NCBI GenBank assembly: GCA_964542165.1
Contig: CAZITQ010000008.1
Coordinates: 1-64,000, forward strand
DNA length: 64,000 nucleotides
Direction of reading: 5' to 3'
Source of the DNA: CAYTBN01 sp964542165
GTDB lineage: Bacteria; Myxococcota_A; UBA796; UBA9615; CAYRNR01
In this document: positions 25,827-34,594 of the stretch, in pieces
Position numbering within the stretch: the first letter of the stretch is position 1
Layout: every line of letters begins with the position of its first letter
Translations under genes and position numbers: made by a program
The notes under the pieces: model-generated
Database searches by the model: none
Seen by the model: the letters and a program-made list of their open reading frames with translations, nothing else
What the model was told of the DNA's origin: nothing

Positions 25827-27347
25827 ATGACCCCTCTCCCCCCCCGCCTTCCGCTGGCTCTCCTGATCGGACTGATGATCCTGGGGCTGCTGTGTCAGGC
25901 CTGCCCCGGCGGCGGCGCCCTGGTGGTCGACGACGACGACACCGGGGACGACGACACGGGCGACGACGACACGGGCGACGACGACACGGGCGACGACGAC
26001 ACGGGTGACGACGACACCTTCGACTGCGAGAACCTGCCGCCGCTGCCCGCCGACTTCACCCTGATGTCCGGCTTCACCGGGTCCGAGGACTTCGCCTTCG
26101 ACGGCACCGGCGGCATGGTGAGCGTCAACAACCAGGGCAACCTGGTCCGCCACACCATCGACGGCGAGATGACGGTCATCAAGCCCAACCTGTCCAGCTT
26201 CGCGGCGGGCACCGAGATCCTGCCCAACGGCGACTTCGTGATCTGCGACGTGACCGCGGGCTCCGTGGTGCGGGTGACCCCGGAGGGGGGGACGACCACG
26301 CTGGTGTCCGGCCTCAACTACCCCAACGGCATCGAGGTGGGGATGGACGGGTACGTCTACGTCAGCGAGCACGACGGCGGGCGGGTGCGGCGGGTCGACC
26401 CGGACACCGGGGACTACACCATCATCGCCGAGGGCTTGCAGTGGCCCAACGGGCTCTCCTTCGGCCCCGACCACACCACCCTGTACGTCAACAGCTTCGG
26501 CGCGGGCACGGTCCACGCCATCGAACACCAGGGGGGAGACAGCTGGAGCACCGACCTCTACGCCGAGATGGGCGCCGCGGGCAGCACCGAGGCCTGCGAG
26601 GGACTGGTCGCCGGAGACGAGTGCTTCCTGGACTTCGGGATCGGCATCTGCGACGGCGACCCTGCCAGCCTCACCTGCATCGAGTACCTGGACGAGCTGG
26701 CCTGCGCCGGACTCTCCCAGGGCGATCCCTGCGTCACCTCGGCCCTGGGCGAGACCCTGGACAGCGTCTGCGTGACCTCCAACAACACCACCTTCTGCCC
26801 CAAGGTCCCCGGCGAGGTGGCCGAGGCCTGCTTCGGAAAGTCATCCGGCGACGACTGCGAGGCCCTGGGCATCCCACGCACCTGCGATCCCTCCTGGGAG
26901 GGGATCCTGATCTGCGACATCACGTCGTGGGAGACCGAGGTCTTCACCGCCTGCGACGGCCTGGACGAGGGCGACGAGTGCGTGGTGGTGGACTACGAGG
27001 GCTACGGCCACGGGGAGTGCGAGGACACCTGGCAGGGCATGCAGTGCGACGCGTCGTGGGGCGGCGGCTGGGGCGACGGCGGCCTCCTGGACGGCCTCAA
27101 CGTGGACATCTGCGGCAACGTCTACGTCACCGAGTACATCGCCGGCTACATCTGGCGCTTCAGCGACTGGGGCAGCAGCCCGGAGCTGGTGGCCGAGACG
27201 AACACCGAGTGGATCCCCAACATGAAATGGGGCTACGGCATCGGCGGCTGGGAGACCGACGTGATGTACGTCTCCGACCGGGACACCCGCGGCATGATCG
27301 CGGTGGAGCTGGGCATACCGGGCAAGCCGACGGCGTTCGAGCCCTGA
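25827..27347 (+). CDS. SMP-30/gluconolactonase-like beta-propeller lipoprotein with inserted Cys modules
   Basis: A 506-residue lipoprotein (lipobox LCQAC, Cys26) with an Asp-Thr-Gly repeat spacer. The propeller shows YPNGIEVGMDGYVYVSEHDGGRVRRVDP and WPNGLSFGPDHTTLYVNSFG, typical of the SMP-30/LRE family, and ends with VDICGNVYVTEYIAGYIWRF. Between blades, residues ~250-405 are an insertion of four repeats, each starting [TEL]AC-x-G-x3-GD-x-C and containing four Cys. Gluconolactonase-type metal ligands are not all visible, so it may bind rather than hydrolyse. GGAGG precedes the ATG. It is convergent with the gene at 27361. Confidence 0.7.
   Translation: MTPLPPRLPLALLIGLMILGLLCQACPGGGALVVDDDDTGDDDTGDDDTGDDDTGDDDTGDDDTFDCENLPPLPADFTLMSGFTGSEDFAFDGTGGMVSVNNQGNLVRHTIDGEMTVIKPNLSSFAAGTEILPNGDFVICDVTAGSVVRVTPEGGTTTLVSGLNYPNGIEVGMDGYVYVSEHDGGRVRRVDPDTGDYTIIAEGLQWPNGLSFGPDHTTLYVNSFGAGTVHAIEHQGGDSWSTDLYAEMGAAGSTEACEGLVAGDECFLDFGIGICDGDPASLTCIEYLDELACAGLSQGDPCVTSALGETLDSVCVTSNNTTFCPKVPGEVAEACFGKSSGDDCEALGIPRTCDPSWEGILICDITSWETEVFTACDGLDEGDECVVVDYEGYGHGECEDTWQGMQCDASWGGGWGDGGLLDGLNVDICGNVYVTEYIAGYIWRFSDWGSSPELVAETNTEWIPNMKWGYGIGGWETDVMYVSDRDTRGMIAVELGIPGKPTAFEP
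25928..26018 (+). repeat. 15-bp tandem repeat encoding DDDTG
   Basis: Six near-perfect copies of a GACGACGACACGGGC-type unit encode the Asp-rich spacer of the lipoprotein. Units differ by one or two bases. Confidence 0.8.
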
Positions 27348-27360
27348 GACGGCCGTCGGA

Positions 27361-29070
27361 TCAGGGACAGGTCAGGGGGACGTCCTCACGTAGGTGTTCC
27401 CGCCCGAGCGCCACGGCGGCGCAGAGCAGGCCGTGGTGCGCGACCCACGCGCTCTCATGGCGGCCGAAGGCATCCCAGACGGTGGATCGGGCCACGAACA
27501 GGCCTTCGCCGGCTCGCCAGACGGTCTTGTCCTGATTGTATGGCACTTCCCTCACCCCGAGCTCCCGGGGCGTTTGCCGTTCCCACTCGGTGAGGAGATC
27601 CATGACCTCGGGGTCGATCGTGCCCTCCTCCTCGTACCGCTCCTCGCACCGATCCTCCACCTTGTAGAGCCGGTCATGGAGGAAGTGCATGCACAGACCA
27701 CCATCGTCGCAGAGCACGTCCTCGGGCCGACGCTTCGGGCCCGAGAGTTGCTCCAGGTACTTGGCACTGTACTTGGGCTCCAGATCGGGGACGATCTCCC
27801 GGGCCTCGGACGTGAACCCGCCGAGGATCAACTCCTTGCCCCGCATCTTCAGCGGCACACGTTCGACCAGGCCCGCGGCGGCCTCGTCGCAGCTCCGGGC
27901 GGGGCGGAACGGGCAGAGCAGATCCCCGCCCGGTGTCTCGACCCGGACCACCGACCAGACCTCCGGTTCCGGCGGCCTGCAGACCCAGCCGGGGACGTCG
28001 AACTCTCCACCCCCCTCACGGCCCACGTACCCGGCCGGCAGCATGGTCAGGCCGTCCACCAGATCGCCGGGCAGCCCGGCGGCGGCGAGGTCGAACTCCA
28101 GGGTGCTCACGCTCGAGAGGTTGCCGTCGCGCAGCAGCTCGACCTCGGCGACCGCAGGCTCGAATCCCTCGACACCGGCGACCTGGACCGCCCGCAGCGC
28201 TCCACCGAGAATCGTGGGCTGCTGAGCCCGGTCGAAGGAGCACGTCAGGCCCTCGGGCTCCCCCTCCTCGAGGACGGCCACGACCTGGACCGCCCCCACC
28301 CAGGCCCGCTGGATCAGCTCCACCGAGCGGTCGTCGTCCGGATACTCCTGCGCCAGGGTGACCATCTCGGCGGGTGTCCCGTCGACCACCTCCCGGAACC
28401 GCGCCTCCCGCAGGGCCACCGCGGCCCCGGCTCGCCTGGGGTGCGCCGGCCAGCCGTCCATCAGCTCGCGCCATGCCGCCACCGTGTCGGCGGTTTCCGC
28501 CCTCTCCCAGGCGAGCTCCGCCTCCAGCGCCTTCGCCGCCTCCAGGTGGGGGCTGTCCGGATGCCCCGCCAGCCACTGCTGGACCTTGCCCAGACCGCGG
28601 GTGGCGGCGACGGCCTCCCACACCCGCCGTGCCGCGTCGTCCCCGCCCGCGGTCCCGGAGAACTCCCGGGACAGCTCGTCCAGTACGGCGGGATCCTCGG
28701 TTCCGTCCACGAGCATCCGCGCCAGGAGCTCCCAGGCTTCCCCGGCGGCGGGGCTCCCGGCCCAGTTCTCGCACAGGGCCCGCAGGACCTCGGGCGCCGG
28801 TGGCGTCGCGGGATCCGCGGTGAGGTGCCTGAGGCGGGCGTCCCCACAGGCGGCCACGAGGGCAGGATCGTCGATCGCCCCCTCGTCCAGCCGTTTCAGG
28901 CACAGATCCGATGCCTTTTCGAGCTTGTCCTTGCCGACCAGCTTGCCGATCCGGTCCGCGTCCACCTTGGCCTGGGCCACCCCGGCGGTGACCAGCAACG
29001 CGAGCCCCAGGGACAGGGTCCTGGCAACCCAACCCGCAGGGCTTCCCCCTACCCACCGTCCTGACGTCAT
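27361..29070 (-). CDS. Exported protein of unknown function (TPR-like N-terminal half)
   Basis: A 569-residue protein with a signal peptide ending near TAGVAQA. Residues ~35-260 are helical, Ala/Trp-rich and paired like TPRs (AAGEAWELLARMLV, AAKALEAELAWERA). The C-terminal half is mixed and contains three Cys-bearing beta segments (GLTCSFDRAQQP, GWVCRPPEPE, LLCPFRPARSCDEA). No enzymatic motif is apparent. The start at 29070 gives the signal peptide; the ribosome site is weak (GAGGGGG). Upstream on the same strand lies the beta-helix gene, so it may belong to a long minus-strand run. Confidence 0.55.
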   Translation of the reverse strand: MTSGRWVGGSPAGWVARTLSLGLALLVTAGVAQAKVDADRIGKLVGKDKLEKASDLCLKRLDEGAIDDPALVAACGDARLRHLTADPATPPAPEVLRALCENWAGSPAAGEAWELLARMLVDGTEDPAVLDELSREFSGTAGGDDAARRVWEAVAATRGLGKVQQWLAGHPDSPHLEAAKALEAELAWERAETADTVAAWRELMDGWPAHPRRAGAAVALREARFREVVDGTPAEMVTLAQEYPDDDRSVELIQRAWVGAVQVVAVLEEGEPEGLTCSFDRAQQPTILGGALRAVQVAGVEGFEPAVAEVELLRDGNLSSVSTLEFDLAAAGLPGDLVDGLTMLPAGYVGREGGGEFDVPGWVCRPPEPEVWSVVRVETPGGDLLCPFRPARSCDEAAAGLVERVPLKMRGKELILGGFTSEAREIVPDLEPKYSAKYLEQLSGPKRRPEDVLCDDGGLCMHFLHDRLYKVEDRCEERYEEEGTIDPEVMDLLTEWERQTPRELGVREVPYNQDKTVWRAGEGLFVARSTVWDAFGRHESAWVAHHGLLCAAVALGREHLREDVPLTCP

Positions 29071-29108
29071 CGAAACCCCCTCGATGTGAGAACCGTCGCC
29101 AGTATCGA

Positions 29109-30974
29109 TCAGCCGCCCCCACCGATCGACCCGATCTCGAAGTCCTCGACCGTCACCCCCCCGTGCCCGTGCCAGACCGTGACCTGGGTCAGGCGGTCGG
29201 CCGGGATCCGGAAGGCGTAGTCGGTGGCCAGCGCCACGCCGTCGATCCAGACCGTGTAGGTGCCGGCGGAGCAGTCGAACCGCAGGCGGACGTCGTAGGT
29301 CGTGCCGGCGGCGTAGGGGATGGCCACGTCGGCGGCGTAGTGGTCGCCATTGCGGACGTCGAGCACGCCGGCCTCGCTGGCGCGGACCAGCATCACGTTG
29401 TCGCCGTGGGCGCCCACCACCCGCTGCCCTGCGAGGGTCGCGTAGCCGTCCATCCGGTCCTTGGACGGGGTGAACCGGAACCGGACCTCGCCCGCGCCGG
29501 CCACGGGTTCGAACCAGCGCGCGGTCCAGGTGCGTTCTCCCGAGGAGATGGGGAGGAAGCGGGGGACGACGTCCACCGAGGCCGTGTCGGCGGCCGTTCC
29601 GCCGGCGGCGTCCTCGAACACCCGCGTCAGCAGGTGGGGCCCCCGGGCCAGGGTGAGGTCGACGGGGACCGGGGAAGCGAGCTCCGTGCCGTCGAGGAAC
29701 CAGCGCTCGCGGCCCCCCGCCACCCCATCCGTGGGCAGGTCGCCGCCGACGCGGGGCAGCGTCACGGTGCCCTGTCCCTCGCGCAACACGGCGATGCGGT
29801 CGGGTCCGGCGTCGGGCGATCCCCGGGTGACGAGGGGGTGCGGGTAAGGATGGGGCAGGTACCCCTCGGGCGCCTCCTCGACGACCACCGGCACGCCGTC
29901 CGCGGGCGGCTTGACCTTCGTCGAGTCCGCGGACCGGACGCAGAGCAGATCGCCCTCGCTGTCCGTGGCTGCGCAGTAGCCCGGACGGTTCCCGGGTCGC
30001 GGATCCCGCTGGAACTCGTTGTCCCAGACGTGCACCGGCTCGGTGGCCTGCGGTGTGAACTCGTCCACCCGTACCCCTTCGTCCACGTCGGCGAAGGTGT
30101 TGTTCCAGATCAGACCGCCGCCCCCGCGGATGCGCACGGCGTACTTCAGCGGCGAGTCCCCGTCCCCGAGGTCAGGTCGCTCGACCACGTTGTCGTACAC
30201 CTCGACCCATTCGGTGCCCACCGAGTCGGCCGACGAGTACTCCTGGCCCAGGGCGTCGATGGCGTTGGACTGGGTGTTGCGGCGCACCAGGTTGTGGCGG
30301 AACACGTAGCGTCCCCCCTTGTTGGCGGTCACCGCGTGCCGGCAGAGGCGGAACTCGCAGTCCTCGACGAAGGTGGCCTCGCCGGAGCCGAAGGGCTCGC
30401 CGGCGTGGGCGCCGGTGCCGTAGACAACCACACCGTAGCCGTGGGACGCCAGGGCGGGCTTGAAGGTCTTGGAGAACAGGCAGTGGTCCACGACCCCCCG
30501 GCTCGCTCCGTCGATGCGCAGGCCCGCGAAGCCCAGGAGCGAGAACCCACAGTGGTCGATGCGAAACCCTGTCGCATCGGTCAGTCGGATCCCGTAGTCC
30601 GTGTCCTCGTTGCCGTAGAGCTCGACCCCACGGAAGCGTATGCCGGAGATGCGCAGGTCTCTCACGCCACTCGCCAGGAAGAACGCTCCGTTGTCCCGGC
30701 TGCCCTCCCGGTACAGCAGGGTCTGTTCGGCGCCCGCCCCCAGCAGGGTCACGCCGTGGGCGTCGACGGACACCTGGTCGTCGGGGCCCCAGGCCCACTC
30801 CCCGGCCGGGATCACCACCACGCCGCCGCCCTCGAGGGCCGCGAGGGCTTCGGTGATGGCCGCGGCTCCACCGTCGGCGGCGAAGACGACCTCGGCCGCC
30901 GACGCGTTGCGGACCAGCGTGACCAGCAGGGCGGCGGCGACCAGGCACAGGCGAAATCGGCTCAACGGAGACAC
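29109..30974 (-). CDS. Exported right-handed beta-helix protein
   Basis: A 621-residue protein from a GTG at 30974, giving a signal peptide (VSPLSRFRLCLVAAALLVTL ... ASA-AE). The middle is a parallel beta-helix of pectate-lyase type: GAFFLASGVRDLRISGIRF, YGIRLTDATGFRIDHCGFS, GLRIDGASRGVVDHCLFS, YVFRHNLVRRNTQSNAI. The C-terminal part reads as an Ig-like linker and a LamG-like/beta-sandwich binding domain. It could bind or cleave a polysaccharide; catalytic residues cannot be assigned. It is downstream of tldE/tldD-like genes on the same strand with a 52-base gap. Confidence 0.7.
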   Translation of the reverse strand: MSPLSRFRLCLVAAALLVTLVRNASAAEVVFAADGGAAAITEALAALEGGGVVVIPAGEWAWGPDDQVSVDAHGVTLLGAGAEQTLLYREGSRDNGAFFLASGVRDLRISGIRFRGVELYGNEDTDYGIRLTDATGFRIDHCGFSLLGFAGLRIDGASRGVVDHCLFSKTFKPALASHGYGVVVYGTGAHAGEPFGSGEATFVEDCEFRLCRHAVTANKGGRYVFRHNLVRRNTQSNAIDALGQEYSSADSVGTEWVEVYDNVVERPDLGDGDSPLKYAVRIRGGGGLIWNNTFADVDEGVRVDEFTPQATEPVHVWDNEFQRDPRPGNRPGYCAATDSEGDLLCVRSADSTKVKPPADGVPVVVEEAPEGYLPHPYPHPLVTRGSPDAGPDRIAVLREGQGTVTLPRVGGDLPTDGVAGGRERWFLDGTELASPVPVDLTLARGPHLLTRVFEDAAGGTAADTASVDVVPRFLPISSGERTWTARWFEPVAGAGEVRFRFTPSKDRMDGYATLAGQRVVGAHGDNVMLVRASEAGVLDVRNGDHYAADVAIPYAAGTTYDVRLRFDCSAGTYTVWIDGVALATDYAFRIPADRLTQVTVWHGHGGVTVEDFEIGSIGGGG

Positions 30975-31026
30975 CTCGTGGAGATCCTGCCCGTTTCGAC
31001 GATTTGCCGTCACCTTCCTTCGATGA

Positions 31027-32814
31027 TCAGGGCTGGGGCGGGGGCACGACCCGGCGATCCATCGGGTCGCCGGGGGCGGGCACGACCTCCATCTCACCCA
31101 CGAGTACCGTCGGCGCGGAGATGTAGGTCGGCATGCCTGCGGTCGGCTGGGTCAGGGAGTCGCCCTTCTCGAAGGGGGCGTAATAGGTCAACTCCACCTG
31201 GGGACCGGCTGCGACGATGTCCCGCAGGACCCAGCGGTGAACCCCGGTGAACGCGGCACCGCGGACCGGCTCTTCCCGTCCGTCGGTGTACAGGCGGACC
31301 AGCTGGATCGGCCGGGGCAGGTGGGGCTGGCCGTCGTCGTCGCGCGCGTCCCAGCGTTCCCGGTGGCTGGCTCCGATGAGCCGCACCGCGTCCTCCTCGA
31401 AGCGCCGCACGACCAGCACGTGGTCCAGTCCGTAGGCCTTGGCCAGCTTGTGGGCCTGCTTGCGAAGCGCGGTCCCTCCGAGGCGTTTGCCCGGCGCCAC
31501 CTCCATCATGCTCGAGCGCCCCTCCAGCCGCTTGCCCGGGAGTCCGCGGGCGTGGCCGTTGCTGCCATCCACGTCCTTTCGGGGGACGCGGCCCATCAGC
31601 AGGGTGCGCACGATGCCGTCGGAGACCAGGGTCACCGACTGGGCCGGGGTGCCCTCGGCGTCGAAGGGGAAGGCGGCAGCGTGGGATGGGTCCTTCCGGG
31701 GGTCGTCGGTCACGGTCCAGCCCTGGGGCAGGGCGCGCCGCCCGATGCGGACGTTGGCATCCGTGCCGGCGGGATCGCCGCCCCCGGTGCCCATCTTGCC
31801 GAACAGGGAATCGAAGGGGACCACCGGAGGGGTACCCTCCAGCTGCCCCACCAGCAGGTAGCGGAACAGGTCTGCCGCGGCCGCATCCTCGAACAGCACG
31901 GGTCCCACGTACTCGGACTCCAGGGGGGTGGCCTCGGTCAGCGCGATCATCTCCGCCGCGAGCTCGGCCACCTCCGCGCTCATCTGTTCGACCGGCGGCA
32001 GCTGATCCGGGTGCCGGACGATCCAGGTGCGGTGGTCGCTGAGCACGAGACCGTCCCGAGCCCGGGTGTGCACCGCCGCCCGGAGGGCCGTCTCGGCGTA
32101 GGAGTGCACGACCTCGGTCCCCTCGGAGTCGAGGGTCCAGACCGGACCCCCGGCGTGGATCAGGTAGACGCGGGCCACCTCCAGCGGCTGGTCCGCCGGG
32201 AAGGCGGCCGAGACCTCCCTGGCCACGGTCGCCAGGTGCTCCGCGTCCACCGGAGCATCCGGTTCCGCCCGCGCCGCCTGGGGTCCGGTCAGCAGGAAGT
32301 CCCCCGGATGGTCCGGCGGTGGCGACCACGAGGCCCGCTTGCGCGCGTACTGTTCCACCGCGTCCTTGTAGGCCTCGTCGGTGGTGCGCCACGCGGCTTG
32401 CCGTACGGTCAGCGGGGTCGGTGACGCCGGGAGGTAGCCCCGATCGAATCCGGTCTCCCACCCGCCGAAGCCGGTGTTGTCGAAGGCCGGATCGCCGACC
32501 CTCACCTCGACCCCCAGCGGCCGCTGGGGATTCACATCCTGCTCGATCAGCGCGCCGTAGGAGGCCTCCAGGTCCACGCTCTCGATGAAGGCCATGTGGT
32601 AGCGCAGGTGGTACAGGGGGGGCGCGTCGGGAAGGGTCAGCGAGGCCAGGTTGCGCTGGAGCTCCGCCCGCAGTTCGGCCGCCAGCAGCTCCTGGTCCGC
32701 CAGGGACACTCCGCCGGAGGTGGTGTCGTCTCCGGCGAGCGCGATGGAAGCCCACGCGAACAGGATGAAGACTGCGCCCGCGAGGCGAACGTTCCGGTGA
32801 CGGCGGCAGATCAT
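31027..32814 (-). CDS. Exported TldE/PmbA-like protein (metal ligands absent)
   Basis: A 595-residue protein with a signal peptide (residues 1-27, ending SIALA-GDD), unlike cytosolic TldE. The fold follows TldD/TldE: the VTLVSDGIVRTLLMGRVPRK strand pair, then GSNGHARG and the late ALRKQAHKLAKAYGLDHVLVVRRF. In the position of the TldD HExxxH helix it has AADLFRYLLVGQLEG, so it cannot bind the metal and is probably the non-catalytic partner. Its ATG overlaps the end of the TldD-like gene (ATGA at 32811-32814), which implies stoichiometric production. TldD/TldE pairs cut unfolded or modified peptides, such as RiPP leaders. Confidence 0.75.
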   Translation of the reverse strand: MICRRHRNVRLAGAVFILFAWASIALAGDDTTSGGVSLADQELLAAELRAELQRNLASLTLPDAPPLYHLRYHMAFIESVDLEASYGALIEQDVNPQRPLGVEVRVGDPAFDNTGFGGWETGFDRGYLPASPTPLTVRQAAWRTTDEAYKDAVEQYARKRASWSPPPDHPGDFLLTGPQAARAEPDAPVDAEHLATVAREVSAAFPADQPLEVARVYLIHAGGPVWTLDSEGTEVVHSYAETALRAAVHTRARDGLVLSDHRTWIVRHPDQLPPVEQMSAEVAELAAEMIALTEATPLESEYVGPVLFEDAAAADLFRYLLVGQLEGTPPVVPFDSLFGKMGTGGGDPAGTDANVRIGRRALPQGWTVTDDPRKDPSHAAAFPFDAEGTPAQSVTLVSDGIVRTLLMGRVPRKDVDGSNGHARGLPGKRLEGRSSMMEVAPGKRLGGTALRKQAHKLAKAYGLDHVLVVRRFEEDAVRLIGASHRERWDARDDDGQPHLPRPIQLVRLYTDGREEPVRGAAFTGVHRWVLRDIVAAGPQVELTYYAPFEKGDSLTQPTAGMPTYISAPTVLVGEMEVVPAPGDPMDRRVVPPPQP

Positions 32815-34505
32815 GGCGCACCCCCTTGTTCACGAACCTCGCCGTCGGGGTCGGCCCCGGGCTTGTCCAGCAAGGGCGGCCGGTCGCTGCCCTTGTCCTT
32901 GAGCTGGAACTCCAGGGACGAGAACAGGATGCTCGGGCTCACACCGCCCACGGGCACCATCCCGCTCTCGGCGCCGCAGAATCCATTGAAGACGTCGGGA
33001 TCGTCCCCGCCGGCGATGATGCTGGAGAAGGCCTCGAGGGGCGTACCGACCAGGTCGATGCCGCGGATCAACTCGTCCGGTCGGCCGTCGGCGTAGACCC
33101 GCCAGCTGGTGGCGGCCCGGACGTTGAACGAGTTGGGGAAGCGACGCCCGGTCATGGTGAAGCCGCCGTCGATCTCGTCGACGATCAGGCCGTACTCCAG
33201 GTCCTGCTTGCGCAGGGACTGCAGGAGCTGGGCGCGGAGCTTGTCGAAGGGTCTCCCGCCTTCCACCTCGATCACCAGGTTGCCCATGCGCGATACCGGC
33301 GACCGTCCCACGGAGCGGCGGCCGTGGCCGTTGGACTGCTCGAAGCCCTGGATCGGCGAGCGGCCCATGAGGAACCCCAGCAGCACGCCGTCGTCCACCA
33401 GCTGGACCCGCTGGGCGGCGACACCCTCGTCGTCGTACGTGTAGTACCCGTTGAGGTCGTGGCCCGCCGCCCGGACCAGGGTGGGATCGTCGACCACGTC
33501 GACGAAGTCCGGGAGGATGGCGCGGCCGACGTACTCCTTGAAGGTCTTGCCTTCGTTCTCGCGCTTCTGCCGGTGTCCCTCCAGGCGGTGGCCCATCACC
33601 TCGTGGAAGAACACCGCCGCGGCCTTGCCCCGCAGCAGCACGGGCCCCGAGTAGGGCTTGCCGCGGGGGGCGTCCAGCAGATCCTCGAGCTCGGCGACCA
33701 CCTCGTCCGCCCACGCTTCGAGGGTGGTCGCGTCCGGGAGCCGGTCGGGGGTGTGCACGTCCATGTGGCGGTCCGAAGAGACCTCGTCGCCGTCCTCGGC
33801 GGTGGCCGACGCGGACAACGAGACCCGGATCCGGGTGGTCCCGTGGGACAACCGCGTGCCTTCCGTGTCCACGAAGGTCGTGATCGTCCGTGCTGCGCGG
33901 ACCGACGCCCCGCTGGAGTGGACCCTCGGGCTGGCGTCCAGCCGCTCCGACAGGGCGACGAGGACCGGTTCCCACGCCCCACGATCGAAGGTGAACTCCG
34001 CCACCGGCAGCCGGTCCTGCACCGGTTCCCGGGGCTCGAAGTCCGGGGCGGGATCCTCCTCCTCGACCTTCACGGTCTGGTTGGCCCGCACCATCACCAC
34101 GGCCTCCGCCGCATCCCGGTAGCGGGCGTCGAGCTCCCGCCACACCGCGTGCCGCAGGGCGTGCTCGGGCGCGTCGTCGAGGGGGAACAGCACCCGGTTG
34201 CGATCCCGTCGCCGCCAGCTGCTCTGGCCCCGCAGGGGATGGGTGTTGTCCAGCTCCGCCGTGCCCACGCGCACGTCCACGTCCAAGAAGCGGTAGCGAT
34301 CGTCGTCGGAGGAGCGGATCGTGCCCGCCGTGGCGGAGACGGCCGAACTCCACGAGTCGGTCACGCTCACCGCCATGTAGTGCGGCGGCTCGTCCCGCTC
34401 CGAGAGTACGGTCATGGACCGCTCCAGTTCGGACGCCAGGATCTCCTCCAGCGGCGGTGGTGCCGTGGCCAGCAGGGTGAGAACGAGCAGGGCCTGTGGA
34501 GTCAT
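32811..34505 (-). CDS. Exported TldD-like metallopeptidase
   Basis: A 564-residue TldD homologue with a short hydrophobic N-terminus (MTPQALLVLTLLATA) that looks like a signal peptide. The metalloprotease helix is intact: AAAVFFHEVMGHRLEGHR, with His301, Glu302 and His306. The third ligand region FCGAESGMVPVGG matches the Cys-containing segment of E. coli TldD. Other family signatures are YYTYDDEGVAAQRVQLVDDGVLLGFLMGR and QSNGHGRRS. It would form a heterodimer with the TldE-like partner downstream and degrade unstructured peptides, here outside the cytoplasm. The run ACAAGGGGG precedes both starts. Confidence 0.8.
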   Translation of the reverse strand: MTPQALLVLTLLATAPPPLEEILASELERSMTVLSERDEPPHYMAVSVTDSWSSAVSATAGTIRSSDDDRYRFLDVDVRVGTAELDNTHPLRGQSSWRRRDRNRVLFPLDDAPEHALRHAVWRELDARYRDAAEAVVMVRANQTVKVEEEDPAPDFEPREPVQDRLPVAEFTFDRGAWEPVLVALSERLDASPRVHSSGASVRAARTITTFVDTEGTRLSHGTTRIRVSLSASATAEDGDEVSSDRHMDVHTPDRLPDATTLEAWADEVVAELEDLLDAPRGKPYSGPVLLRGKAAAVFFHEVMGHRLEGHRQKRENEGKTFKEYVGRAILPDFVDVVDDPTLVRAAGHDLNGYYTYDDEGVAAQRVQLVDDGVLLGFLMGRSPIQGFEQSNGHGRRSVGRSPVSRMGNLVIEVEGGRPFDKLRAQLLQSLRKQDLEYGLIVDEIDGGFTMTGRRFPNSFNVRAATSWRVYADGRPDELIRGIDLVGTPLEAFSSIIAGGDDPDVFNGFCGAESGMVPVGGVSPSILFSSLEFQLKDKGSDRPPLLDKPGADPDGEVREQGGAP

Positions 34506-34594
34506 GGAACCCCCCCTTGTTCATGGGCCACCGGTCGATTCCGATGCCGTTTTCGGAGGATAGCAGGAGGCCGGCCCGGAGGGCGCGCCGGTAG

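Noticed and set aside
27350..27359. GACGGCCGTC palindrome between convergent genes as a terminator
   Set aside because: Ten bases without a loop or T-tract; too short to call.
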